Source: VXYK01 sp965221585 | Lineage (GTDB): Bacteria; Actinomycetota; Acidimicrobiia; Acidimicrobiales; Aldehydirespiratoraceae | Direction of reading: 5' to 3' | Assembly: GCA_965221585.1 (NCBI GenBank) | Contig: OZ244898.1 | Location: 62,001 to 126,000 of the forward strand | Length of the DNA stretch: 64,000 bases | Shown here: positions 52,350-60,473 of the stretch, in pieces | Layout: each line of letters starts with the position of its first letter | How positions within the stretch are numbered: the first letter of the stretch is position 1 | Notes under the pieces: model-generated | Told to the model about the DNA's origin: nothing | The model's input: only the letters and a program-made list of their open reading frames with translations | Database searches by the model: none | Position numbers and translations under genes: made by a program

Positions 52350-53354
52350 TCAGTCGCCCAACCACCGGGTCTCTTCGATGGAACTGGTGGCAGCGTCGGC
52401 GAGCCTCGTCAGTTCGTCCAGACCGATCGAGGTTGTGAACAGGTGCGGCAGACGAATCTGCGCGAGAGGCAGCTGCCGCGCCAACGAGTCGAGCTGGTCG
52501 ACCTGCAGGGTCATGCGATCACGGCGGAAGTTCGCGGCGCCCACGAGATCGTCGAGCTGGTGCGGGGTGAGTCGCTCCCCCGAGGCTGCGGCATCGAAGG
52601 ATTCGCGGTCGAGGCTCTCGTCGAGCGTGTCGATCGGGGCGAGCACGCTGTTGACGACGACGGGTCCGAGGGCGAGCCCGACCTCGTCCTCCACCGCGTA
52701 TGCCGTTTCGACCAGTTCTTTGATCGGGGTCTCCTCTGCGATGGCCACAAGCAGGGCTCGGCACCGTTCGTTGTCGTTCAACATTTCGAGCACCTCGGTT
52801 GCTTGGCGTCTCAGCACCCCGGTGCGTGCGGTGTTGCGCACCGCCAGCGGCGCGCGCAGGAAGTTGAGCGCGTGACCCGCGGCGGGAGCATCGACGATTA
52901 TCAGGTCGGCCACTCGACTCTGTTCGAGGTGTTTGACCTGGCCGAGCACCAACAGTTCTTTGATGCCCGGTGTGGCCGTGGCGACGACCTCCAGCAACCC
53001 GGAGCGCGACATGCGTCGCACGATCCGTGTGAAACCGTGATTGCTCAGCCAGTCGACGAGCGCCGCGTCGGGGGTAATGGAACGGCAGCGGATCGGGCCG
53101 GTGTCCGAAGCGCGGTAAACGGTCTGCTCGTCGTAGCCTTGTGGATCGACACCGAACATCGGTGCCGAGTCCAGCCGGCCGGCCACCTCCACAACCAGGA
53201 CGGTGCGTCCGGTTCGGGCCGCTGCCAAGGCCAACGCGGCCGAGGTGGCGGTCTTGCCCACACCACCCTTTCCCGCCACGATCAGGATCCGCGACGATGC
53301 GAAGAATTGACCGGGATCCATTCCCCCCCTCGAAGCGACTGAGACGACGGTCAC
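52350..53354 (-). CDS. ArsA/GET3-family ATPase, first of a pair
   Basis: 334 residues from GTG 53354, which follows TAGGTT by five bases; ATG 53321 with GAGGGGGGGA upstream is an alternative start. Walker A GKGGVGKTATSAALA and VDAPAAGHAL are visible. Shorter and diverged from its neighbour, consistent with a heteromeric pair. The 5' end overlaps the divergent nfeD-like gene. Confidence 0.87.
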   Translation of the reverse strand: MTVVSVASRGGMDPGQFFASSRILIVAGKGGVGKTATSAALALAAARTGRTVLVVEVAGRLDSAPMFGVDPQGYDEQTVYRASDTGPIRCRSITPDAALVDWLSNHGFTRIVRRMSRSGLLEVVATATPGIKELLVLGQVKHLEQSRVADLIIVDAPAAGHALNFLRAPLAVRNTARTGVLRRQATEVLEMLNDNERCRALLVAIAEETPIKELVETAYAVEDEVGLALGPVVVNSVLAPIDTLDESLDRESFDAAASGERLTPHQLDDLVGAANFRRDRMTLQVDQLDSLARQLPLAQIRLPHLFTTSIGLDELTRLADAATSSIEETRWLGD

Positions 53355-54664
53355 GGCAAAACCTACGCCGTCGAGCCACGCTATCGGCTGGCGCCGCGCT
53401 GATAGCGATATCGCTGCTCGGTTGGTTCATGCCCGCCGGTGCGCAGGAGGGCAGCGGCGAAGGTGGCGCTGCCTCGGCGGCCGACGAGTACCCGACGTTC
53501 GATGTGGTCGCGATCTCAGGCTTGATCGATGAGATCGTTGCGGACTTCATTGAGGACTCCGTCACCACAGCCGAGGCGAGCGGGTCCGGTGGCGTGGTCC
53601 TGCAGGTCAACAGCCGCGGGCATGTGGTGAGCGACGAACGGCTCACCGAGGTGGCAACTGCGATCGTGGACTCGCCGGTCCCGGTGTATGCCTGGGTCGG
53701 ACCGTCCGGGGCCTCCGCTCTCGGCGGAGCGGCTCAGTTGGTGGGGGTGGCGCAGGAGTTGTCGGTCGCGGTCGGTTCGCGGCTCGGATCCACCGGCGAA
53801 CTGATCTTCCCGGAGCTGCTGTCCGAGGAGTTCCTGAATGCCGCTGAATTCTTGGAGGAGGGAACCGTAGACGAGGAGGGTGTCATTGAGCAGGGCCTCG
53901 CCACCCGTGATTCGCCGACTCTTGTGTTCTTCGTATTGGACCTCCCGGGGTTCGCTAGCACGGTCGAGACCGTGGACGGCACTTCGGTGCGGGTGCCGGA
54001 CTCCCCGGTCCGGTTCTTCAAGCTGCCACTGATCGACGGCTGGGTGCACGGCTTGGCGAGTCCTGCCATGGCCTACCTGTTGTTCCTGATCGGTGCAGCG
54101 CTGCTCGTCTTCGAGTTGTACACGGCGGGTGTCGGGATTGCGGGGGTGATCGGCGCCGGCTGTTTCATCCTTGGCTGCTACGGCTTCGATGTCCTGCCGG
54201 CTCGGAATTGGGCGATTGCGCTGCTGGTTGTGGCCATGCTGGGTTATGCCATCGACGTTCAGGTGGGAGTGCCGCGCGTCTGGTCGTGGTTGGCCACGAT
54301 CTGTCTGGTCATCGGATCGTTGTTCCTGTACGAGGGGATGGCGATCTCGTGGATAACTCTGCTGGTCGGGATCGTCGGCGTGGCGCTTTCGATGATCGCG
54401 GGGATGCCGTCGATGATCCGCACCCGCTTCGGGACGCCGACCATAGGCCGTGAGTGGATGGTGGGGAAGCTTGCGGTGGCGAGCGAGGACATCTCCAAGG
54501 AGGGCATCGTTGATGTGGACGGCGCTCCCTGGCGGGCACGGGTGAACCGCACGACGCCCATCTCGGCAGGTGATCAGGTTCGCATCGTTGCCATTGAGGG
54601 GCTGTATCTGGAGATCGAACCCGAGAGCGGGGGTGCTCGCGACTACCGCGAGATGCGCCGTTGA
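53297..54664 (+). CDS. NfeD-like membrane serine protease
   Basis: 455 residues from ATG 53297. An Arg-rich N-terminus and membrane segment (LSAGAALIAISLLGWF) are followed by a ClpP-like domain (about 60-250) with GPSGASALGGAAQLV as the likely catalytic Ser region. Then come four to five membrane helices and a soluble NfeD beta-barrel (about 390-445: GREWMVGKLAVASEDI, GDQVRIVAIEGLYLEIE). Family members act in membrane quality control with stomatin-like partners; none is adjacent. The start lies inside the 5' end of the divergent ArsA gene; the frame runs back to 53141 but that part is not protein-like. Confidence 0.82.
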   Translation: MRRIDRDPFPPSKRLRRRSRQNLRRRATLSAGAALIAISLLGWFMPAGAQEGSGEGGAASAADEYPTFDVVAISGLIDEIVADFIEDSVTTAEASGSGGVVLQVNSRGHVVSDERLTEVATAIVDSPVPVYAWVGPSGASALGGAAQLVGVAQELSVAVGSRLGSTGELIFPELLSEEFLNAAEFLEEGTVDEEGVIEQGLATRDSPTLVFFVLDLPGFASTVETVDGTSVRVPDSPVRFFKLPLIDGWVHGLASPAMAYLLFLIGAALLVFELYTAGVGIAGVIGAGCFILGCYGFDVLPARNWAIALLVVAMLGYAIDVQVGVPRVWSWLATICLVIGSLFLYEGMAISWITLLVGIVGVALSMIAGMPSMIRTRFGTPTIGREWMVGKLAVASEDISKEGIVDVDGAPWRARVNRTTPISAGDQVRIVAIEGLYLEIEPESGGARDYREMRR

Positions 54665-54681
54665 CCCCTTTTTAGGGTCAA
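54661..54681. repeat. Inverted repeat between nfeD-like gene and whiB
   Basis: TTGACCC-N7-GGGTCAA, perfect seven-base arms covering the nfeD stop codon. Could be part of a terminator (no T-run follows) or an operator for whiB. Confidence 0.4.
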
Positions 54682-54782
54682 TTCACTACGGAGAGTGGTA
54701 TTTTCTGCAGTTTCTCACGCGAAGAGCGTTTGCTTAGTTGCGGTTTCGTCTGGTAGGCCATCATCAAGAAATGGAGGAGTTG

Positions 54783-55037
54783 ATGCTCAAGCAGTTCGAT
54801 CCCGTTGATTGGCAACTACGAGCGGCCTGCCGAGGGCCCCAGTCGGCCATTTTCTTCCCACCGGCATCGCCAGAACGACGAGATGAGAAGCGGGCTCGGG
54901 AGAGGCACGCCAAAGCCATTTGCGAGACCTGCACCGTTCGAACCGACTGTCTGGATCACGCTCTGTCCATCCGCGAGCAACACGGGATCTGGGGCGGCCT
55001 CAGCGAAAGCGAACGCCGTCAACTTCTGACGGTCTGA
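54783..55037 (+). CDS. whiB: WhiB-family iron-sulfur transcription regulator
   Basis: 84 residues from ATG 54783, chosen for the GGAGGAG site five bases upstream. The four [4Fe-4S] cysteines are Cys16, Cys47, Cys50 and Cys56 (CETC then C), and the beta-turn GIWGG precedes a basic tail. Actinobacteria-specific redox/NO-responsive regulator that works with sigma factors. Neighbourhood with ArsA ATPases matches mycobacterial whiB4. The last 19 bases overlap the 3' end of selB on the other strand. Confidence 0.93.
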   Translation: MLKQFDPVDWQLRAACRGPQSAIFFPPASPERRDEKRARERHAKAICETCTVRTDCLDHALSIREQHGIWGGLSESERRQLLTV

Positions 55038-56764
55038 TCGGACTCCTCCACAGGTGGAAGGCGGGGACCACCGATCCGTAGGTCACCTCGACGCCTGGTG
55101 ATCCCGTTGTCGTCGAGATAAGACAACAACGGGATTGCATACTTGCGGCTGGTGGCCCAGCCGTCGCGAACCTCAGCAACGGTCACGCCGTCCGGTTTGC
55201 GGCTGAGCAACACAGCCACGACCCGAGCGGCCGCGGCGACGGCGCTCGCCGCGAAGTAGACGCCCTGGGTCTCTACAACGTCACCACGGCGAACCAGCTC
55301 CCGCAGCTCCGCGCGGTCGATGCCGGTGGGCTCGGGCGGGGCGAAGGGGGATGCCTCCAGGGCGTCGACAAAGGCGTGTCCGACCAGGGCATCGACGGAG
55401 TCGACCGCCCGAACATGTCCATGGTCCACCACGACACCGTCGACGGTATCGAGCAACGCACGACCGAAGTCATCGAGTTTCGCAATGTCGAGTCCCAGCG
55501 ACCCGGAGGTGGCAATGGCCTCTTCGAGTTCTGCCCGGCCGGCTTCCAACACAGCCGGGTCCACCGCCCAGTTCCCCACATCGGCACCACGACGCTCACC
55601 GGTGAGACGAAAGAGTTCTTCGACGTCGACTCGGCCCCGTTCGGCGATCACCCGCTCGACACGGCGATCAGGTCGGGCCTTCGCGGCGGGAACTAGCGGG
55701 TCCACATCGAGGATCTCACCGCCACCGAGCGTTTCGCCCCGCCCCGATTCCCGAAGGATGAAACGGTCGCCGGGCAGCAACGGCAGACCGACCGGGAGGT
55801 GGATCCGCACCGCGCCCTTTCTACCGGGCTGGATCTCGGATTGACCGAGCACCCGGACCCGCACCGGGAACTCCCCCGAACCCAGGTAGGCCATGTGCGC
55901 GCCGCGTCGGGTCACCGGGTGGTCGATGGCGTCAAGAACCGTCAAACGACCGTCAACCCGACGGGTGACGTGCCACTGATCGGCGGTGACCAAGACGTCT
56001 CCGCGGCTCAGTTCGTCGTGGCTGATCCCGGTCAGGTTCAGGGCAACCCGGTTTCCTGGTCCGACTTTGGTGCGTTGTGAGTACAGGCTCTGCAACCCGC
56101 GAATCCGTACACTCCTCTGCTGTGGCAGAACGCTCAACTCGTCGCCGACCCGCACCCGGCCTCCGGTGAGCGTCCCGGTAACGACGGTGCCCGATCCCTT
56201 CGCGGCGAACACTCGGTCGATCCAGAGCCGGGGACGCCTGTGATCGGCTGCGGTGGGTGTGCCGTCGAGCAGTTCGTCGAGCGCGGCGGTGATCTCGCCG
56301 ATACCGGACCGGTTGATCGCATCCACCTCGATGATCGGAGCGTCCTGTAGGAACGTGCCGACGACACGGTCCTCCACCTCGAGTCTGGCCAGCTCTCGAA
56401 GGTCGTCGTCGGCGAGTCCGGTCTTCGTCAACGCCACCAGACCGTGGCTGATACCAAGCAGTTCCAAGATCCGCAGATGTTCCTCGGACTGCGGTTTCCA
56501 GCCCTCGGTCGCGGCGACCACGAAAATGCAGGCGTCTACACTGCCCACCCCCGCCAACATGTTTTTGAGGAACCGGACATGGCCGGGCACGTCGATGAAC
56601 GCCACCCCCCTGTTGGAGGGAAGCTGCGCCGAAGCGAACCCCAAGTCGATGGTCAAGCCCCGCGCCTTCTCCTCGGACAACCGGTCCGGGTCGGTCCCGG
56701 TCAACGCCTTTACCAGGGTGGACTTGCCGTGGTCCACATGACCGGCGGTGGCTACAACATGCAT
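55019..56764 (-). CDS. selB: Selenocysteine-specific elongation factor SelB
   Basis: 581 residues. GTPase that delivers Sec-tRNA to UGA codons: GHVDHGKST (8-16), the DVPGHVRF G3 box and a later G4 region (TKTG) are present, followed by EF-Tu-like barrels and C-terminal winged-helix domains that bind the SECIS hairpin. Starts as TGATG overlap with selA. The selenoprotein and selC tRNA are not in the window. Confidence 0.95.
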   Translation of the reverse strand: MHVVATAGHVDHGKSTLVKALTGTDPDRLSEEKARGLTIDLGFASAQLPSNRGVAFIDVPGHVRFLKNMLAGVGSVDACIFVVAATEGWKPQSEEHLRILELLGISHGLVALTKTGLADDDLRELARLEVEDRVVGTFLQDAPIIEVDAINRSGIGEITAALDELLDGTPTAADHRRPRLWIDRVFAAKGSGTVVTGTLTGGRVRVGDELSVLPQQRSVRIRGLQSLYSQRTKVGPGNRVALNLTGISHDELSRGDVLVTADQWHVTRRVDGRLTVLDAIDHPVTRRGAHMAYLGSGEFPVRVRVLGQSEIQPGRKGAVRIHLPVGLPLLPGDRFILRESGRGETLGGGEILDVDPLVPAAKARPDRRVERVIAERGRVDVEELFRLTGERRGADVGNWAVDPAVLEAGRAELEEAIATSGSLGLDIAKLDDFGRALLDTVDGVVVDHGHVRAVDSVDALVGHAFVDALEASPFAPPEPTGIDRAELRELVRRGDVVETQGVYFAASAVAAAARVVAVLLSRKPDGVTVAEVRDGWATSRKYAIPLLSYLDDNGITRRRGDLRIGGPRLPPVEESDQTVRS

Positions 56765-58029
56765 CAGCTGGCGCCGGAGGTGAGGGCAGCCTCTATCTCA
56801 GAGTCGTCGTCCGGGTGAACGGTGCGCAGATCGATGACTGTGCGCTGATCGATCACCCGGGCAATGATCGGACGTTGCCGGTTGCGCAGCTTGCTGCGCT
56901 GGTCGCCGTCGACAGCCACTCCCGCGGATGGAATCTCCACCCCCGGCAGAGTCCCGCCCCCCGGTGTGGAAGCAACGTCGACCACCGTCCCGACCCCGAG
57001 ACTCTCCGCGCGCGAGCGCAAGGTGTCCTGGGACCGGGTCGCCATTCGCCAGAAGGGGATCGCTTGACCGTCGCGGTTGAGGTAGGCGAGCGCGGTCGCC
57101 TGCAGCGCACCGAGTACCAAGGCCCCGGGCCGCAGGGCCCTGGCCAGAGGATGGGCCGCGCATCGGGCGACCAGATCCGCCCGGCCCGCAATGACCCCCG
57201 CCTGTGGCCCGCCGAAGAGCTTGTCGCCGGAGAACGTGACCAGGTCCGCTCCGGCCTCAAGCGTCTGGCGGGCGGCGGGCTCGTCATCGAGCCATCCCGG
57301 CGGCCCGCTCGGCAACCAGGGACAGCGACTGTCGACGAGACCCGAACCGATGTCTACGACCAGGATCCTGTTGAGCGTGGCGAGCTCCGTGGTCCGGGGG
57401 GACTCGGTGAAACCGACGATCTTGTAGTTCGACTGGTGGACCTGCAGCACCACAGCAGCTTCCTCGCCGTGCTGATCGACCGCATCTTGAAAATCGGCCA
57501 GCCTCGTGCGGTTGGTGGTGCCGACTTCAATGAGCCGTGCCCCTGAACGTGCCATCACGTCCGGGACCCGGAAACCGCCTCCGATCTCCACCAGTTCGCC
57601 TCGCGATACCACGACCGCTCTACCCTCGGCCAGGCTCGCCAAAGCGAGCAGGACCGCAGCCGCGCAGTTGTTCACGACGATCGCGGCCTCGGCTCCGCAC
57701 ACCTGGGCGATGAGCGCGGGAGCGGTGGCCATGCGCGAGCCGCGTTCGCCGCTGGTCAGGTCGAGTTCGAGGTTCGTGTACTGCTCGGCTTGTACCCAAC
57801 CCATCGGGGCACGCCCGAGATTCGTGTGCAACAGCGTGCCGGTGCCGTTGATGACGGGGCGCAGCATCCGTCTGGCCATGTCGTGGGCGATCCGGCGTGC
57901 GTCGCTTGGTGATCCGCTGTTGATCGCAGTCCGGGCGGCCTCCACCAGCATCGGGTGGGGCAGGCCGGTGTCGTGCAACGACCGGGCCAGCCGGTCGACC
58001 GACGGGGGGCGTGAATCTTGTTCGGTCAC
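56764..58029 (-). CDS. selA: L-seryl-tRNA(Sec) selenium transferase SelA
   Basis: 421 residues. PLP enzyme that converts seryl-tRNA(Sec) to selenocysteyl-tRNA(Sec). PLP lysine about Lys270 in FSGDKLFGGPQAG; NTNLGRAP-like LLHTNLGRAPMG and RGELVEIGGGFR are conserved. GTG start; the gene forms a two-gene operon with selB. Confidence 0.95.
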   Translation of the reverse strand: MTEQDSRPPSVDRLARSLHDTGLPHPMLVEAARTAINSGSPSDARRIAHDMARRMLRPVINGTGTLLHTNLGRAPMGWVQAEQYTNLELDLTSGERGSRMATAPALIAQVCGAEAAIVVNNCAAAVLLALASLAEGRAVVVSRGELVEIGGGFRVPDVMARSGARLIEVGTTNRTRLADFQDAVDQHGEEAAVVLQVHQSNYKIVGFTESPRTTELATLNRILVVDIGSGLVDSRCPWLPSGPPGWLDDEPAARQTLEAGADLVTFSGDKLFGGPQAGVIAGRADLVARCAAHPLARALRPGALVLGALQATALAYLNRDGQAIPFWRMATRSQDTLRSRAESLGVGTVVDVASTPGGGTLPGVEIPSAGVAVDGDQRSKLRNRQRPIIARVIDQRTVIDLRTVHPDDDSEIEAALTSGAS

Positions 58030-58038
58030 GGCCAGTTC

Positions 58039-58044
58039 AGCCTA
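58039..58044 (-). promoter_or_regulatory. -10 box of selA-selB
   Basis: TAGGCT (58044 to 58039) ends nine bases before the selA GTG 58029. Confidence 0.4.
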
Positions 58045-58085
58045 TTCGTTCTGGCCGTGGAGATTCGTTCCGGGCGTGCGTCGGG

Positions 58086-58661
58086 GTGGATTGCTTCTAC
58101 GATGGCTGGATCATTGGCGTCCTGTTTCTTCTCTTCCTGGTGGTCCTGATCGTTGAGGGTTATGTCATCCTCGCGTTCAACGAAGCCGTCGGCGGGTGGA
58201 ACACCATCGGCCTGATCGTGCTGACGAGCATGGTCGGCGCCTGGCTGGTCAGGCGGGAAGGCCTGAGCGTGCTGCGCAGGGCACAGCAGTCGCTCGACAA
58301 GGGGCAGATCCCGACCAACGAGTTGATCAACGGCGTGCTGCTGCTCGTCGCTGCCGCGTTGATTCTGACCCCTGGGTTCTTCACGGCGGGTGTCGGTCTG
58401 TTGCTGCTGTTCCCTCCGACCAGAGCGGTGGTGCGTGAAGTCCTAAAGCGCCGTTTCGCCGGTCGCGTGGCTCGCCGGGGGACCATTGGAGGGCCGGGCG
58501 TCCGATTCGGTCAATGGACCGATGCGAATTCGACAGATGTCACGCACGCCGGCGATGCCAGCTATGGCAACGGCGCCGGTGAGGCGATCGAACTCGGCCC
58601 AGCGTCCGACACGAACGCCGGAACGGACGACGACTCCGATGAGGAACGCCGACGGCGCTGA
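58086..58661 (+). CDS. FxsA-family membrane protein
   Basis: About 191 residues if GTG 58086 is the start. No ATG or GTG lies closer to the first membrane helix, and the frame back to 58011 runs into the selA start, so the start is uncertain. FxsA core: helix WIIGVLFLLFLVVLIVEGYV, GAWLVRREGLSVLRRAQQSL, and PGFFTAGVGLLLLFPPTR. A hydrophilic acidic tail follows. In E. coli FxsA relates to phage exclusion, but the cellular role is unclear. The stop codon lies in the first unit of a 15-base repeat. Confidence 0.8.
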   Translation: MDCFYDGWIIGVLFLLFLVVLIVEGYVILAFNEAVGGWNTIGLIVLTSMVGAWLVRREGLSVLRRAQQSLDKGQIPTNELINGVLLLVAAALILTPGFFTAGVGLLLLFPPTRAVVREVLKRRFAGRVARRGTIGGPGVRFGQWTDANSTDVTHAGDASYGNGAGEAIELGPASDTNAGTDDDSDEERRRR

Positions 58662-58753
58662 CCCCAACGGCGCTGACCCCAACGGCGCTGACCCCAACGG
58701 CGCTGACCCCAACGGCGCTGACCCCAACGGCGCTGACCCCAACGGCGCTGACC
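58654..58753 (+). repeat. 15-base tandem repeat between convergent genes
   Basis: GGCGCTGACCCCAAC is repeated six times and once in part, with no mismatch, starting inside the last codons of the FxsA-like gene and ending 16 bases before the mrp stop. Each unit contains TGA in the FxsA frame, so it is not a coding extension of that gene. Confidence 0.9.
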
Positions 58754-58755
58754 GT

Positions 58756-58772
58756 TGAGCAGGTCTTGCTCA
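58756..58772. terminator. Small hairpin at the mrp 3' end
   Basis: TGAGCA-GGTCT-TGCTCA is a perfect six-pair hairpin that covers the mrp stop codon. No T-run follows on either strand, so it is only a weak candidate for transcription termination of the convergent genes. Confidence 0.25.
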
Positions 58773-59954
58773 GCCCGAACTCGTCTCGAGCTCGTCAAGT
58801 TCGTCGAGGGCGGCCATCGCTGCTTCGAGCATCCGCGCTGAGCATCCCGCCATCTCCACGGGTGGAACGTACTCCTCGGCAATGGCTTGCGCGATGGCCT
58901 TGAGCGCCTCCGCTGCGGCACCTGAGCCGAGCACCGCCGGGGATCCGCTGTCGCCTCCGATCGACACCTCGGCCTCGATCGGGACCGATCCGAGCAGAGG
59001 AACACCCACGTCGTCGGCCAGTTGTTGACCGCCTCCGCTTCCGAACAGGCTGTGTTCGCTGCCGTCGGGGGCGACGAAGCTGGTCATGTTCTCGATCACG
59101 CCGACGATTCGCAGGTAGTTCTTGCGGCCCATGTCGGCGACCCGCGCCGCTACCTTCTGGGCGTTGCCGGCCGGGGTTGTGACGATCAGCATCTCGGCTC
59201 TTGGCAGCAGCTTTGCGAGTCCCATCTGCACGTCCCCGGTCCCCGGCGGCATGTCGATCAACAGGTAGTCGAGGTCTTCGGACCAGGCGACGTCCTCGCA
59301 GAAGTGCCGCACCGCCCGGTCGAGCATCAGCCCGCGCCACATCAGCGCAGAGTCCTCCTGATCGACCAGGAATCCCATCGACACGATCTCCAGGCGGCCC
59401 TCGCCGACCTCCCGGATCAGAGGGGTGATCTTGCCCTGGCTGGCGACCAGCTCACCGTCGACGCCAAGCATGCGGGGAACCGAGAATCCCCAGATGTCTG
59501 CATCCATCACCCCGACTGCGTAGCCGATGTCGGCCAGCGCAGCCGCCAGGTTCGTGGCGATCGACGACTTGCCCACTCCGCCTTTGCCCGAGGCGACCAT
59601 GATTACCTTGGTGGTCGGCGGGATGGCGGTGTCGGGAGCGTCCTGGCTGACGTTGAAACGGGCCTTGGCCATCGCCTCAGACTTCTGCTCCTGTGTCAGT
59701 TCACCCCAGTTGATCTTCACATTGCTGATTCCGGGCAGCGACAGCAACCGGCTGCGGATGTCCTTCTGGATCTGTCCCCGCAGCGGGCAGCCGCTCGTCG
59801 TCAGCGCGATCTCCAGAGTGATGATGCCGCTGGCCGAGACGTCGGCGGAGCGGGCCATCCCGAGCTCGACGATGTCGCTGCCGAGTTCCGGGTCGATCAC
59901 CCCGCGCAGCAGCCCCATCACATCATCGGCAGTGGGCAGAGCAACGTCGTCCAC
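58770..59954 (-). CDS. mrp: Mrp/NBP35-family iron-sulfur carrier ATPase
   Basis: 394 residues. N-terminal MIP18-like domain (about 1-95: VIDPELGSDIVELGM, TSGCPLRGQI) and P-loop ATPase with GKGGVGKSSIATNLA, DADIWGFSVPRMLG and DMPPGTGDVQ. Bacterial relatives carry [4Fe-4S] clusters, and the mitochondrial relative Ind1 serves complex I. The C-terminal CxxC of many homologues is not seen; only GCSARM is present. GTG start behind TAGCCT; divergent from the A-type carrier gene. Confidence 0.92.
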   Translation of the reverse strand: MDDVALPTADDVMGLLRGVIDPELGSDIVELGMARSADVSASGIITLEIALTTSGCPLRGQIQKDIRSRLLSLPGISNVKINWGELTQEQKSEAMAKARFNVSQDAPDTAIPPTTKVIMVASGKGGVGKSSIATNLAAALADIGYAVGVMDADIWGFSVPRMLGVDGELVASQGKITPLIREVGEGRLEIVSMGFLVDQEDSALMWRGLMLDRAVRHFCEDVAWSEDLDYLLIDMPPGTGDVQMGLAKLLPRAEMLIVTTPAGNAQKVAARVADMGRKNYLRIVGVIENMTSFVAPDGSEHSLFGSGGGQQLADDVGVPLLGSVPIEAEVSIGGDSGSPAVLGSGAAAEALKAIAQAIAEEYVPPVEMAGCSARMLEAAMAALDELDELETSSG

Positions 59955-59960
59955 CCCCCG

Positions 59961-59966
59961 AGGCTA
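59961..59966 (-). promoter_or_regulatory. -10 box of mrp
   Basis: TAGCCT (59966 to 59961) ends six bases before GTG 59954. Confidence 0.5.
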
Positions 59967-60017
59967 CCGGCGCATACCGAGCTCTGAGACAGGGAGGCGA
60001 ATCTGGGTCGTAGCGGG

Positions 60018-60023
60018 TAAGGT
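60018..60023 (+). promoter_or_regulatory. -10 box of the A-type carrier gene
   Basis: TAAGGT lies 40 bases before GTG 60064. Unlike most promoters here this one leaves a leader with a strong ribosome binding site (GGGAGGAAG, 60051-60059). Confidence 0.45.
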
Positions 60024-60063
60024 AAAGGCAGAGTCGTGGTAGTTCTCCCAGGGAGGAAGTTCC

Positions 60064-60384
60064 GTGATCACACTTACCGATTCCGCTGTCTCGAAAGTCG
60101 ATGAGCTCCTCACCGCTGAGGGCGAAGAGGGATTGGCGCTTCGTGTCTCCGTTCGCCCCGGTGGCTGCTCCGGTTTCTCATATGAGATGTACTTCGACAA
60201 CGAGAAGGCTTCCGACGACATGGCGGTCGCTTTCGGCCCGGTCGACGTTGTTGTGGATCCTTCGTCAGCCCAACTGCTCGAGGGAGCCACTCTCGACTAC
60301 AAGGACGGGCTGACCGACGCAGGGTTCTCCATCGACAACCCCAACGCACAGCGCACCTGCGGCTGCGGGCAGAGCTTCAGCTGA
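60064..60384 (+). CDS. A-type iron-sulfur cluster carrier (HesB/IscA/ErpA family)
   Basis: 106 residues. The three cluster-binding cysteines are Cys35 (GGCSGF), Cys99 and Cys101 (CGCG). Receives and passes Fe-S clusters; users in this window include both complex I enzymes, the molybdenum enzymes and WhiB. GTG start with GGGAGGAAG; followed by a strong terminator. Confidence 0.93.
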   Translation: MITLTDSAVSKVDELLTAEGEEGLALRVSVRPGGCSGFSYEMYFDNEKASDDMAVAFGPVDVVVDPSSAQLLEGATLDYKDGLTDAGFSIDNPNAQRTCGCGQSFS

Positions 60385-60402
60385 TCCCGTAAGCACTGAC
60401 TG

Positions 60403-60431
60403 AAAGGCCCGTCGCCCAGCGGCGGGCCTTT
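60403..60431 (+). terminator. Rho-independent terminator
   Basis: AAAGGCCCG (60403-60411) pairs with CGGGCCTTT (60423-60431), extended by three inner pairs around a five-base loop, then TGTGGTTTT. The best terminator in the window; it ends the A-type carrier gene. Confidence 0.85.
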
Positions 60432-60461
60432 GTGGTTTTCTCAGCGGCTTGGGCGAAGGGC

Positions 60462-60467
60462 TACGGT
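60462..60467 (+). promoter_or_regulatory. -10 box of the esterase gene
   Basis: TACGGT ends six bases before ATG 60474; leaderless arrangement. Confidence 0.5.
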
Positions 60468-60473
60468 CTCGGC

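Noticed and set aside
53141..53296. Extension of the NfeD-like frame to 53141
   Set aside because: It runs deep into the divergent ArsA gene and encodes Pro/Arg-rich sequence unlike the family.
51903..53342. 479-codon plus-strand frame opposite the two ArsA genes
   Set aside because: Antisense shadow; the ArsA motifs on the minus strand are unambiguous.
58486..58758. Frame encoding Asn-Gly-Ala-Asp-Pro repeats across the 15-base array
   Set aside because: It lies in another frame of the FxsA-like gene and of the repeat; no start signal or domain.
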